Below, piece by piece: positions 37,207 through 45,142 of a DNA stretch of 64,000 nt. Below the pieces are notes generated by a model. The model was given only the letters and a program-made list of their open reading frames with translations, was not told where the DNA came from and did no database searches. The position numbers were made by a program, and so were the translations under genes. Where the stretch lies: assembly GCA_902800435.1 (NCBI GenBank), contig CADCEQ010000005.1:1-64000 (forward strand), in the 5' to 3' direction. How positions within the stretch are numbered: the stretch's first letter is position 1; each line of letters begins with the position of its first letter. The stretch is from an uncultured Prevotellaceae bacterium (GTDB taxonomy: Bacteria > Bacteroidota > Bacteroidia > Bacteroidales > Bacteroidaceae).

Positions 37207-37572
37207 CTATTTACTATTGTTCTCTATCTGCTCTATCAACTCTTTCAACTCTTCCACGGAAATCTTCTCCTCCTTCACGAAACTGGAGACGGCACTCAGG
37301 TAAGAGTCATCGAAGTAGTTCTTGATGATGCCTCCGAGACTCGAGCGCCCGTAGTCGCGCTCGCTGATGGTGGGGAAGTATTGGTACGACGTACCGAACT
37401 GCTTATGGTCGAGGAATCCCTTCTTCTCCAGGATGCGGACCGTCGTCGACAGCGTGTTGAAGTGGGGCCGCGGCTCGCCGTAGTACTCCAAGAGTTCCTT
37501 GACGAACATCGGGCCATGCTGCCAGTACAGCTCCATGATCTCCCGTTCTTTGGTGGTTAGTCGTTTTAGCAT
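37207..37572 (-). CDS. BlaI/MecI/CopY-family transcriptional repressor
   Basis: A 121-aa winged-helix repressor with EREIMELYWQHGPMFVKEL and HFNTLSTTVRILEKKGFLDHK as the DNA-binding part and a C-terminal dimer helix with the likely protease-cleaved linker. It is co-transcribed with the M56 peptidase, which in BlaI systems cleaves the repressor on signal. Two matching palindromes at the promoter are likely its operators. Confidence 0.92.
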   Translation of the reverse strand: MLKRLTTKEREIMELYWQHGPMFVKELLEYYGEPRPHFNTLSTTVRILEKKGFLDHKQFGTSYQYFPTISERDYGRSSLGGIIKNYFDDSYLSAVSSFVKEEKISVEELKELIEQIENNSK

Positions 37573-37573
37573 T

Positions 37574-37601
37574 TTCGATTTACGATTTTCGATTTACATT
37601 T
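37574..37601. repeat. heptamer array, 4 x TTCGATT-like, in the blaI leader
   Basis: Units are TTCGATT, TACGATT, TTCGATT and TACATTT, beginning one base upstream of the blaI start codon and thus in the 5' leader. Confidence 0.72.
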
Positions 37602-37630
37602 TTCCTTGCGTCTGTATCTGTATCCGAATG

Positions 37631-37676
37631 CAAAGTAACTAAAACTTTTAGTTCGATGCAACTAAAGCCTTTAGTT
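37631..37676 (-). promoter_or_regulatory. blaI promoter with two palindromic operators
   Basis: Two palindromes, AACTAAAACTTTTAGTT (37637-37653) and AACTAAAGCCTTTAGTT (37660-37676), have arms AACTAAA/TTTAGTT and centres 23 bases apart. A near-consensus minus-strand -7 box TTACTTTG (37631-37638) touches the first one. Placement over the promoter fits BlaI autorepression. Confidence 0.75.
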
Positions 37677-37781
37677 TTTAATGTTTATTAAGTACTTTTC
37701 CGCCGATTTCTTAGTTGTTCACACAAAAAGTCGCAGAATGAGCGTTAAAGACCCAACGCAGTCTTACGCGTGTATAGTAGT

Positions 37782-38070
37782 CAATCACAGGACTTATCCT
37801 ACACTTCCGACACTTCCTGCACCTGTTGAATTATCTTAGGTGTAGGAAGTGTAGGGAGTGTAGGATATAAAGTGCGAAAGACAATATAATAGCAAAAACA
37901 GGGGAAATGCACAGAAAAAGGTGCGCCAGACCAGCTTCTGGAAGGGGGAACCGACACCTGAACCGACACCTAAGCAAGAGGCGGCGGTTTACGAACAAGA
38001 GGCGGCGGTTTATGAACAAGAGGCGGCGGTTTACGAGCAAAAGGCACCGGGTTTTGGACAAAACGCGAAT
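37782..38070. repeat. ~250-bp structured intergenic repeat, copy 2
   Basis: Same layout and orientation as copy 1 (11705-11972). A long inverted repeat has 27-base arms 37797-37823 and 37839-37865 with three mismatches. Then follow AAGTGCGAA, the direct repeat AACCGACACCTG, and three tandem 21-base units around GAGGCGGCGGTTTA, closing with GGCACCGGGTTTTGG. Together with the operator region it fills the 540-base blaI-kinase gap. No credible gene is seen in it. Confidence 0.8.
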
Positions 38071-38098
38071 GAAATTCTTTCGTTCTACTTTTTTTTCG

Positions 38099-38106
38099 TA
38101 CCTTTG
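38099..38106 (+). promoter_or_regulatory. -7 promoter box TACCTTTG close to the kinase start
   Basis: Consensus box only eight bases before the ATG at 38115, implying a leaderless or nearly leaderless mRNA. Confidence 0.66.
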
Positions 38107-38114
38107 CACCCACG

Positions 38115-38927
38115 ATGAAGAAGATTCTGCTGATAAACGACGTCGTGGGCTATAGCCACGTGGGCATGGTGGCGATGATGCCCATCCTGACCTATCTGGG
38201 CCACCCGACGTACAACCTGCCGACATCGCTCGTGTCGAACACGCTCGACTACGGCCGTTTCAACGTGCTCGACACGACGGAATACATGCGCGGCGTGCTG
38301 CCCGTCTGGCGCGACCTCGGCTTCACGTTCGACGCCGTCTGTACCGGACTGATGTTCAGCGAGGAGCAGGCCGTGCTGGTGTCGACATACTGCACCGAGC
38401 TGTCGCGGCAGGGCACCACCATTTTCGTCGACCCCATCATGGGCGACGGCGGGCGGCTCTATAACGGCATCACACAGCGCTCCGTCGAACTGATGCGCCA
38501 GATGGTCTCTGTGGCCGACCTGACGTTCCCCAACTATACCGAGGCTTGCTACCTCACGTCGATGCCCTACCTGCCGGAAGGCATGACGTGGCAGGAGGCG
38601 CGCGAGATGCTCTCACGCCTGCGCGACATCGGCTGCCGCTCGGCCCTGGTCACGAGTGCCAAGGTTGAGGGCCAGAGCTGCGTCATTGGCTACAATCACT
38701 ACGACGGCGAGTACTTCCGACTGGACTACGACGAGATTCCCGTCCTCATCCACGGCACGGGCGACATCTTCTCGGCGGTGCTCATCGGCCACCTGATGAA
38801 GGGCGAACCGCTCAAGCAGTGTACACGCACCGCCATGGACGTGGTCAGCCGCCTCATCGACCGCAACCGCGACCTCGACGACAAAAAACGGGGCATTCCC
38901 ATCGAGAAGTGCCTCGACCTGCTATAG
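38115..38927 (+). CDS. pyridoxamine/pyridoxal kinase-like protein
   Basis: A 270-aa ribokinase-fold protein with the PdxK/PdxY layout: N-terminal INDVVGYSHVGM, VDPIMGDGGRLYNG, NYTEACYLTS and the ATP/catalytic site HGTGDIFSAVLIGHLM. It is expected to phosphorylate vitamin B6 vitamers. A hydroxymethylpyrimidine kinase is less likely. The thioredoxin gene begins 19 bases later and probably shares the transcript. Confidence 0.88.
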   Translation: MKKILLINDVVGYSHVGMVAMMPILTYLGHPTYNLPTSLVSNTLDYGRFNVLDTTEYMRGVLPVWRDLGFTFDAVCTGLMFSEEQAVLVSTYCTELSRQGTTIFVDPIMGDGGRLYNGITQRSVELMRQMVSVADLTFPNYTEACYLTSMPYLPEGMTWQEAREMLSRLRDIGCRSALVTSAKVEGQSCVIGYNHYDGEYFRLDYDEIPVLIHGTGDIFSAVLIGHLMKGEPLKQCTRTAMDVVSRLIDRNRDLDDKKRGIPIEKCLDLL

Positions 38928-38946
38928 AAACCAAAGAACAAAAACA

Positions 38947-39498
38947 ATGAAGACAAGACACCTCATCACCGCCTGTCTGCTGTGCTGCGGCGTTGCCGCA
39001 GCCCTCACCGCCTGCAACAAACAGACAACAAACGCTCCAGCCGCCGAGCAGAAGACTACCGCGACAACCGAGGCCCCCGATGCCGGCCAATACATCGACA
39101 TCGAGCTGCCCTCCCCCTTCGGCTCCCCGCTCCGCGTGAGCGACTACGTGGCGAAAAACAAGTACACGCTCGTCGACTTCTGGGCCTCGTGGTGCGGCCC
39201 CTGCCGTGCTGAGATGCCCACCGTTGTCCAGGCCTACACCGACTATCACGCCAAGGGCTTGGAGGTTGTCGGCGTTTCGTTAGACAACGACCACGATGCC
39301 TGGGTAAACGCTATCGAGGAACTCCACATGCCCTGGCCGCAGATGAGCGACCTCAAAGGTTGGGACTGCGCCGGAGCCAGACTTTACAACGTCCGCTCCA
39401 TCCCCGCCAATGTGCTCATCGACCAAAAAGGAAAGATCGTTGCCACGAACCTGCGCGGCAACGACCTGTTAGACAAGCTGGCTGAGCTGCTGAAATAA
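38947..39498 (+). CDS. TlpA/ResA-like thioredoxin-fold lipoprotein
   Basis: A 183-aa protein with a lipoprotein signal (AALTAC, lipid Cys about residue 23), a short linker and an AhpC/TSA-thioredoxin domain with active site WASWCGPCRAEMP and the cis-Pro loop RSIPANVLID. It probably reduces disulfides in the periplasm, for example in cytochrome maturation or oxidative-stress defence. Second gene after the kinase. Confidence 0.9.
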   Translation: MKTRHLITACLLCCGVAAALTACNKQTTNAPAAEQKTTATTEAPDAGQYIDIELPSPFGSPLRVSDYVAKNKYTLVDFWASWCGPCRAEMPTVVQAYTDYHAKGLEVVGVSLDNDHDAWVNAIEELHMPWPQMSDLKGWDCAGARLYNVRSIPANVLIDQKGKIVATNLRGNDLLDKLAELLK

Positions 39499-39561
39499 GC
39501 CATCATCTTTCAGCCATCACTGGGAATAGAAAATGGTCTTTTACTTTTTCTTATATCTCCC

Positions 39562-42500
39562 TTAATGGTTAATAAACTTCTTGCCTTTGCTGATGTTGAT
39601 ACCGCGTCGAGGCTGGGGCAGGCGGGTGCCGCTGAGACTGTAGGTGGCCGAGGCTTCCGCGCCGCTCTTGACGGCTTCGACGGAGACGATGGGCTGGATG
39701 CCTTCGGCCATTGCCGGGCGGCCCAGTACACCCTGTTCGGAGACGCTCTGCACGCTGACGGTGGCAGGAACCAGGCCGCCGCCAAATGTCATGGAACTGC
39801 CGGTCTGTATGTAACACCGCCCGTCTACGGTCAGCAGGAAGCAGGCGGCCTGTCCCGTCAGGTCGGTCCAGCTGAGGGTCGGCCCGTTGACGGTCAGCAC
39901 CGGGGCGTCGAGGATGCGGCCCTGAAGGTCGGCCTGCCACTGGTCGGAGCCGCTGAGCACGTTCTGGATAGTGTATGTGGCGGCTTCGGCTTCGGTGAGC
40001 ACGGCCTTGCTCGTGACGGTCTTGCCCTCGGCGGTAAACTGCGTCTTGCGCTGGCTGAGGTCCACGGGTTGGCCAGCGGCGTCGCGGGTGTTATACTCGG
40101 CCATCTGGATGGGCAGTCCGCCCATGTCGCGCCAGCCGGTGGGGGTGATGCTGACACCGGAGGCCAGCTGCGTGTCGATGAACGTGGCCTTCGGCGTGTC
40201 GCCCCATGGACGGCCCAAGTCGGTGGTGACAGCCCACGGCAAAGCTAAATCCGTTCCCGACTGCTGAGTGATGTAGGCGTCGCGGAAGACGTAGCCCCAC
40301 TGGGGGTTGATGTGGGTGGGGGCGACAATGACGTTCGTTGAGTTGGTCAGCTGAAGGGTGTCGCGGTCGAAGAAGACGTCGCCGGCATTATAGATGAAGT
40401 CGGTGGTGCCGCTGATGACGCACTCGCGGACGAGGTGGCGCTGGCCGTTGCGGCCCGTGCGGTAGGTGTCCTGCCAGCCGTTGATGCGGCACTGGGTGAT
40501 GCTGACGCGGTCGCCGAGGGTGTAGAGTGCCAGTGCCTGCTTGCCCTGTCCGTAGGTGTTGCTGATGGTCAGGTTGTCGAGGGTCACGTCGTTGGCGTTG
40601 ACGTAGACGGTGGCTGTCTTGCCGATGTTGCCGTTGTCGTCCTTGTTCTTATTGTCGGTAATGATGACGCGGTCGCGGCTCTGGCCGGTCAGGTGGATGT
40701 AGGGCTTGTTAATCTCCACGTGCTCGTTGTAGGTGCCAGCTTCTATGAAGATATAATAAGGTGAGTCCTTGGTGGCTTTCTGTTCGGCGGCGGCAACGGC
40801 GGCGGCGATGGTCGGGAAGTAGGTCTGGCCCTGCGAAGTAACGCCTGGGGTGGCTGTTGGAGAGACGACGGCATGAAAGACGTTGCGGCGCTCCACCGTC
40901 TTCGCACGCTTATAGGGTGCGAGGTCTATCTGGCCGTCGGCTACGCCGTTAAGGAATACTTCGAGGTTGGAATAGCCGCTCGGCGTGAGGCGGTAGCCGT
41001 CGGTGGCGTCGGCGGGATTCAGACCGGCGGACAGCTCGTAGTCGTCGGGCATACCGTCCTGGTCGGTGTCCTGCATCAGCTGCTCACCCTCGTCCATGCC
41101 GAGCCAAGGCCACAGGCGCGTCTTGACGGTCTGACCGGCAGCCTCGTCAAGGGCGTAGAACTCGTCGTAGCGCTGCAGGGTGATGTCGGCGGGCGAGTTG
41201 ATGATGCCTGCGGCGGGCGTGGTGATGTTGCCGTTCTTCGGACTGGTGAAGCTGCCGCCGCGGAACTGCGGGTCCTGCTGTCCGGCAGCCTCGGCCAGCA
41301 GTCGGCGGTCCACCTCGTCGTAGCGGGGCAACGAGGCGCCGGCTTTCTGGGTGACGGCAAGGAAGGCCTCGTCGGCGGTCTCATACTGCATGCCGTTCAG
41401 GGCGTAGGGCAGCTCGTGGAGCAGGGCCTTGTCGGCCAGCGTCTGCGAGGGCGACACCGACCAGAAGTTCATGGCGCGCGAGGCATTGTCGCTGACGAAG
41501 CCGTAGTAGTTGTCCTGGTTTACCTTCTGCAGCTCGGCGTTGCTCCAGATGCTGGTGGCCGGCGCCCACTTTGACGACGTCTCAAACTTATTGCCGCTGA
41601 GATACCACTCGCCCACCTGGTTGATGTTGTCGCCCGAAGCCGACACGAAGTAGCGACGGCTGGCGGCACCGCTCTTGGTGGCGGGGCCGGGGCGGTAGTA
41701 GTTGTTCACCATATAGACGCGGTCGTAGTCGCCGGCGATGCCTGTGGAGCACTCGCCGCCGTAGACGGAGTTGTGGCTGCCCCAGTTGAAGATGACATTG
41801 TTGACGAACTCATTGTCGGCCTGCCGGTCGTGGGTATTGGGACGCACGCCGTTGAAGCGGGGCGTTCGGCTCATGCTGTTACTGATGAGGCAGTGGTGCA
41901 TGGTGCCGTGCTCGCCGCCCCACTGCATGCCGTAGGAGCGCTCGCCCTTGACGTTCTTCGAATAGTAGAGGCCCTCGGCCGATATGCACCACTGCATGGT
42001 GGTGGAGTCGCAGTCGTAGAGCGTCAGGTTCTCCTCCATCGACCACGACAGCGAGCAGTGGTCGAGCACCACGTGGTGGGTGTTCTCCACGTCGAGCGGC
42101 GACATGCTGTTGGCGGTCAGGTCGCCTGAGCGGAAGCGTATGTGGCGGATGATGATGTTGGGCTGCGAGAGCTTCATCTGGTAGCCGGCAATACAGATGC
42201 CGCCGCCGGGAGCCGTCTGCCCGGCAATGGTGATGTTGGGATGGTTCAGCGCGAGCTTCGACGTCAGGTAGATGGTGCCGCAGGTACGGAAGAGGATGGT
42301 GCGCGGCGTGTCGTCGCCGGTGCGGATTGCCCAGCGCAGGGTGCCCTCGACGAGGGCGTTGTCAGGGCAGTCATCGTTGCGGGTGACATAGTAGACCTTC
42401 GCACCACGGTTGTCGGTCATGCGGCCGCCGGTGGTGAAGCGCCCATAGCCTTCGGCACCGGGGAAGGCGGTGAGGTCGGCGCGGTAGTTGTCGATCATCG

Positions 42501-43668
42501 CGAACTGGGCATAAACGGCCCTGTCGGTGTCGAGCTTGAAGGTATATTGCTGCGACGTCGAAAGCTGTCGGCCGTCAGCATCTTTCCAGCCTACAAAGTA
42601 GTGACCCTTCTGGGCCGTGGCCGTCAGGGTGACAGTGGTGCCGGCGTTGCAGGTAATCTTTTCTGAGTTGAAGATTGTAATGATGGGTACACCGTCGGCC
42701 GTGCCGCTGACGGTGCCCATCTGCGGGTTCGTCGTGCCGTAGACGAGCGTAGCCTCGGGCAGCTTGGTGAAGCGGGCCTCGGCTTGGGTGTCAGCGTTGA
42801 TGGTAAAGGTATGGGGATTGTCCTTGGCCACGAGCGCGCCGCCCTGATACCAGCCCTCGAAGGCATAGCCGACGTTGGGCGTGGCGGTGCAGGTGACGTT
42901 GTCGCCGGTGACGACCGACGTCGTGGCGGGATGTACGGTGCCGGCTCCCTCTGGCGAGACGGTGGCGGTGAACGAGCTGGTCTGAACGGAACCGCCGAGC
43001 GTGGCAGTGCCCGTCAGCGTGACGTTGCCCATAGCCAGGTTCTTGCCGTTCTGGTAGCCCTTCGCCATGCGCACGACCACCTGCCAGGCATCGCTGCTGG
43101 CCGTTGCGGTGGCGGGCACGTCGAACGCCACGTCGTCGTAGTGGGCATCGACGTCGGAGTGACTGTTCACCTTGCCCAACTCGTAGGTCTGCGTCACCTC
43201 GCCGTCGGCATTCAGCTTGCGCAGCACCACCTCAAAGGCGGCCGCCGTGTTCTTCACCCACGATGCCACGCTCAGGCTGACGCGCGTCGGCACGTAGGTC
43301 AGCTCGCCAGTGGGCTTCAACTGCAGCGTCATGCCGTAGTCGTCGGTGCCGTCGGCGGCTCCCTGCACCTTGAAGCGCAGCAGGGCAAGGCCCGTCACCT
43401 CGCGGGTGGCGTAGCTCGCCGGCGTGATGGTGGCCTGGAACGCTAACTTCGAGCCGAAGGCGACGCTCGTGCTGAGCATCTTCGACACATCGGTTCCTTC
43501 GCAGGCAATGGTTGCGGCGGTCGCTTTCTCATAGGCTGCGCCGCCCGGGGCAAGGTCCTTGATGGTCTTATCGAGTGCCCAGTGGGTGGTCACCACCGCT
43601 GTCTGGGCGTGCAGGGTCATGGCAGTCAGCAGCAGGGCTATCATGCCGAAAAGAGTTCTTCTTTGCAT
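39562..43668 (-). CDS. large secreted PL1 pectate lyase - CE8 pectin methylesterase fusion
   Basis: A 1368-aa surface enzyme. After the signal peptide (~1-22) comes a beta-rich region, then two InlB-like bacterial repeats (~205-345; GYAFEGWYQGG and HYFVGWKDADG). A pectate-lyase PL1 domain (~398-700) has FPGAEGYGRFTTGG, HIRFRSGD and VLDHCSLSWSMEE. A Ca-binding-type DTDQDGMPDDYE follows (~864). The CE8 pectinesterase (~945-1190) has WQDTY, GTTDFIYNAGD with catalytic Asp, and LGRPWG. The tail LPQPRRGINISKGKK is a surface-sorting-type end. Together they would de-esterify and cleave homogalacturonan. The ATG at 43666-43668 gives the signal peptide. Confidence 0.92.
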   Translation of the reverse strand: MQRRTLFGMIALLLTAMTLHAQTAVVTTHWALDKTIKDLAPGGAAYEKATAATIACEGTDVSKMLSTSVAFGSKLAFQATITPASYATREVTGLALLRFKVQGAADGTDDYGMTLQLKPTGELTYVPTRVSLSVASWVKNTAAAFEVVLRKLNADGEVTQTYELGKVNSHSDVDAHYDDVAFDVPATATASSDAWQVVVRMAKGYQNGKNLAMGNVTLTGTATLGGSVQTSSFTATVSPEGAGTVHPATTSVVTGDNVTCTATPNVGYAFEGWYQGGALVAKDNPHTFTINADTQAEARFTKLPEATLVYGTTNPQMGTVSGTADGVPIITIFNSEKITCNAGTTVTLTATAQKGHYFVGWKDADGRQLSTSQQYTFKLDTDRAVYAQFAMIDNYRADLTAFPGAEGYGRFTTGGRMTDNRGAKVYYVTRNDDCPDNALVEGTLRWAIRTGDDTPRTILFRTCGTIYLTSKLALNHPNITIAGQTAPGGGICIAGYQMKLSQPNIIIRHIRFRSGDLTANSMSPLDVENTHHVVLDHCSLSWSMEENLTLYDCDSTTMQWCISAEGLYYSKNVKGERSYGMQWGGEHGTMHHCLISNSMSRTPRFNGVRPNTHDRQADNEFVNNVIFNWGSHNSVYGGECSTGIAGDYDRVYMVNNYYRPGPATKSGAASRRYFVSASGDNINQVGEWYLSGNKFETSSKWAPATSIWSNAELQKVNQDNYYGFVSDNASRAMNFWSVSPSQTLADKALLHELPYALNGMQYETADEAFLAVTQKAGASLPRYDEVDRRLLAEAAGQQDPQFRGGSFTSPKNGNITTPAAGIINSPADITLQRYDEFYALDEAAGQTVKTRLWPWLGMDEGEQLMQDTDQDGMPDDYELSAGLNPADATDGYRLTPSGYSNLEVFLNGVADGQIDLAPYKRAKTVERRNVFHAVVSPTATPGVTSQGQTYFPTIAAAVAAAEQKATKDSPYYIFIEAGTYNEHVEINKPYIHLTGQSRDRVIITDNKNKDDNGNIGKTATVYVNANDVTLDNLTISNTYGQGKQALALYTLGDRVSITQCRINGWQDTYRTGRNGQRHLVRECVISGTTDFIYNAGDVFFDRDTLQLTNSTNVIVAPTHINPQWGYVFRDAYITQQSGTDLALPWAVTTDLGRPWGDTPKATFIDTQLASGVSITPTGWRDMGGLPIQMAEYNTRDAAGQPVDLSQRKTQFTAEGKTVTSKAVLTEAEAATYTIQNVLSGSDQWQADLQGRILDAPVLTVNGPTLSWTDLTGQAACFLLTVDGRCYIQTGSSMTFGGGLVPATVSVQSVSEQGVLGRPAMAEGIQPIVSVEAVKSGAEASATYSLSGTRLPQPRRGINISKGKKFINH

Positions 43669-43699
43669 TGTTGTCAGTAGTTTATTGTTTGTTTGTCGG

Positions 43700-43707
43700 C
43701 AAAGGTA
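43700..43707 (-). promoter_or_regulatory. -7 promoter box TACCTTTG for the PL1-CE8 gene
   Basis: Minus-strand consensus 32 bases before the start, 44 bases from the divergent rluA-like promoter. Confidence 0.66.
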
Positions 43708-43750
43708 CGCAATTATTCTAAGAAAACGCCCATATTTCACATTTATTATT

Positions 43751-43758
43751 TATCTTTG
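43751..43758 (+). promoter_or_regulatory. -7 promoter box TATCTTTG close to the RluA-family start
   Basis: The box ends eight bases before the ATG at 43767, another ultra-short leader. Confidence 0.66.
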
Positions 43759-43766
43759 CAGTCCAA

Positions 43767-45137
43767 ATGGCAACAATTCATCCATTACATACCGATAAGA
43801 TGCCGCCCGAACGGTTCACCTACCCGTTCTGCTACGAGCCGCACCCGCTGTGTGTGTTAGCCGCACAGGAGGTGCAGCAGGAACTGCAGCGGATGACGCT
43901 CACGGAGGGGAAGATGTTCGGCGTGCTGGTGGTAGCCTCTCCCGCCGGGGGGAAGTTGGAGGGGGCTTCCCTGGGCTTTCTCGCCGCCTACTCGGGTTTG
44001 CTCGAAGGGCGCAACGACTGGCCCTACTTCGTGCCGCCCATCTTCGATGCCCAGCAGCCCGACGGCCATTTCAAGCAGGAGGAGCAGCGCATCAAGAATG
44101 CCCCCGACCATAAACTGCTGTCGCAGGAGCTGCAGCAGTGGCTCTTTCGGCAGTACCGCTTCCTGAATGCCCGTGGCGAGGTGAAAGACCTGGTAAACGT
44201 GTGGCAGGATTACCACAGCTCGGCGCGCATCCGCCGCAAATACCCTTTGCCGCCAGGCGGCACGGGCGACTGCTGCGCTCCGAAGCTGTTGCAGTATGCC
44301 TACCTGAACGGTCTGAAACCCGTCTGTATGGCCGAGTTCTGGTGGGGACCGTCGCCCAAGACGGAAAGGCGACGGGTAGGCGACGATGAGTCGGGAATGA
44401 TCCGGCAGCACGGGCAGTTCTACCCAGCCTGTCGCGGCAAGTGCAAGCCCGTACTGACGTGGATGCTGCAGGGCCTCAATGTAGACCCCAACCCCGAGGA
44501 GCAGTCGGGACAGCCGCAGTTGGACATCGACATCGTCTATGAGGACGACTGGCTCATTGTGGTCAACAAACCGTCGGGACTGCTCAGCGTCCCCGGCCGC
44601 GTAGGCCCCTACTCCGTAGCCACCATCCTGCACCAGCGCTATCCCGACTTGCTGCTGGCCCACCGCTTAGACATGGGCACCAGCGGACTGATGGTTGCTG
44701 CCAAGAACCGCAGCGTCTATACCGACCTTCAGCGACAGTTCACCGACCACACCATCCGCAAGACCTATGTCGCCCTCTTAGATACCTCCCTTCACCCATC
44801 ACCCAACACCCATCACCCATCAGGCCGCATAGAGCTACCCCTGCTCAGCGACCCCATCAACCGTCCGCGACAGGTAGTAGACTACGAACGCGGCAAGGAG
44901 GCCGTCACCGACTACGAAATGCTCGACGACCACCGCGTGCGCCTCTGGCCCCGCACAGGCCGCACCCACCAGCTGCGCATGCACTGTGCCCACCCCGACG
45001 GCCTTGGCTGCCCCATCCGTGGTGACGAGCTATACGGCCACCCTTCCGACCGCCTCTACCTGCACGCCGAGCGCCTGGAACTCTTTCATCCAGCCACTGG
45101 GGAACGAATGACCTTCGAGCTTCCAGCCCCGTTCTGA
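43767..45137 (+). CDS. RluA-family pseudouridine synthase with an N-terminal extension
   Basis: A 456-aa protein. The C-terminal catalytic domain (~250-455) carries HRLDMGTSGLMV (catalytic Asp), RKTYVALL and RTGRTHQLRMH. Residues 1-240 form an extra domain with GDCCAPKLLQYAYLNGLKPVCMAEFWWGPS and CRGKCKPVL, shared with a subclass of RluA-like enzymes and possibly metal-binding through its cysteines. The RNA target is unknown. A 28-bp heptamer array (44793-44820) puts a low-complexity HPSPNTHHPS loop into the catalytic domain. Confidence 0.9.
   Translation: MATIHPLHTDKMPPERFTYPFCYEPHPLCVLAAQEVQQELQRMTLTEGKMFGVLVVASPAGGKLEGASLGFLAAYSGLLEGRNDWPYFVPPIFDAQQPDGHFKQEEQRIKNAPDHKLLSQELQQWLFRQYRFLNARGEVKDLVNVWQDYHSSARIRRKYPLPPGGTGDCCAPKLLQYAYLNGLKPVCMAEFWWGPSPKTERRRVGDDESGMIRQHGQFYPACRGKCKPVLTWMLQGLNVDPNPEEQSGQPQLDIDIVYEDDWLIVVNKPSGLLSVPGRVGPYSVATILHQRYPDLLLAHRLDMGTSGLMVAAKNRSVYTDLQRQFTDHTIRKTYVALLDTSLHPSPNTHHPSGRIELPLLSDPINRPRQVVDYERGKEAVTDYEMLDDHRVRLWPRTGRTHQLRMHCAHPDGLGCPIRGDELYGHPSDRLYLHAERLELFHPATGERMTFELPAPF
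44793..44820. repeat. heptamer array, 4 x CACCCAT, inside the RluA-family gene
   Basis: Units are CACCCAT, CACCCAA, CACCCAT and CACCCAT, translated as a Pro/His/Thr-rich loop between LLDTS and GRIELPLL. Confidence 0.78.
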
Positions 45138-45142
45138 CGTTT

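Noticed and set aside
37907..38155. Small plus-strand open frames (65-82 codons, Arg-rich) in the blaI-kinase gap
   Set aside because: They run through the structured repeat and into the kinase gene. The equivalent frame is not kept in copy 1 of the repeat.
39562..43668. A polysaccharide utilisation locus around the pectin enzymes
   Set aside because: No SusC/SusD pair, hybrid two-component sensor or linked glycosidases lie near. The enzymes are single genes with separate promoters.
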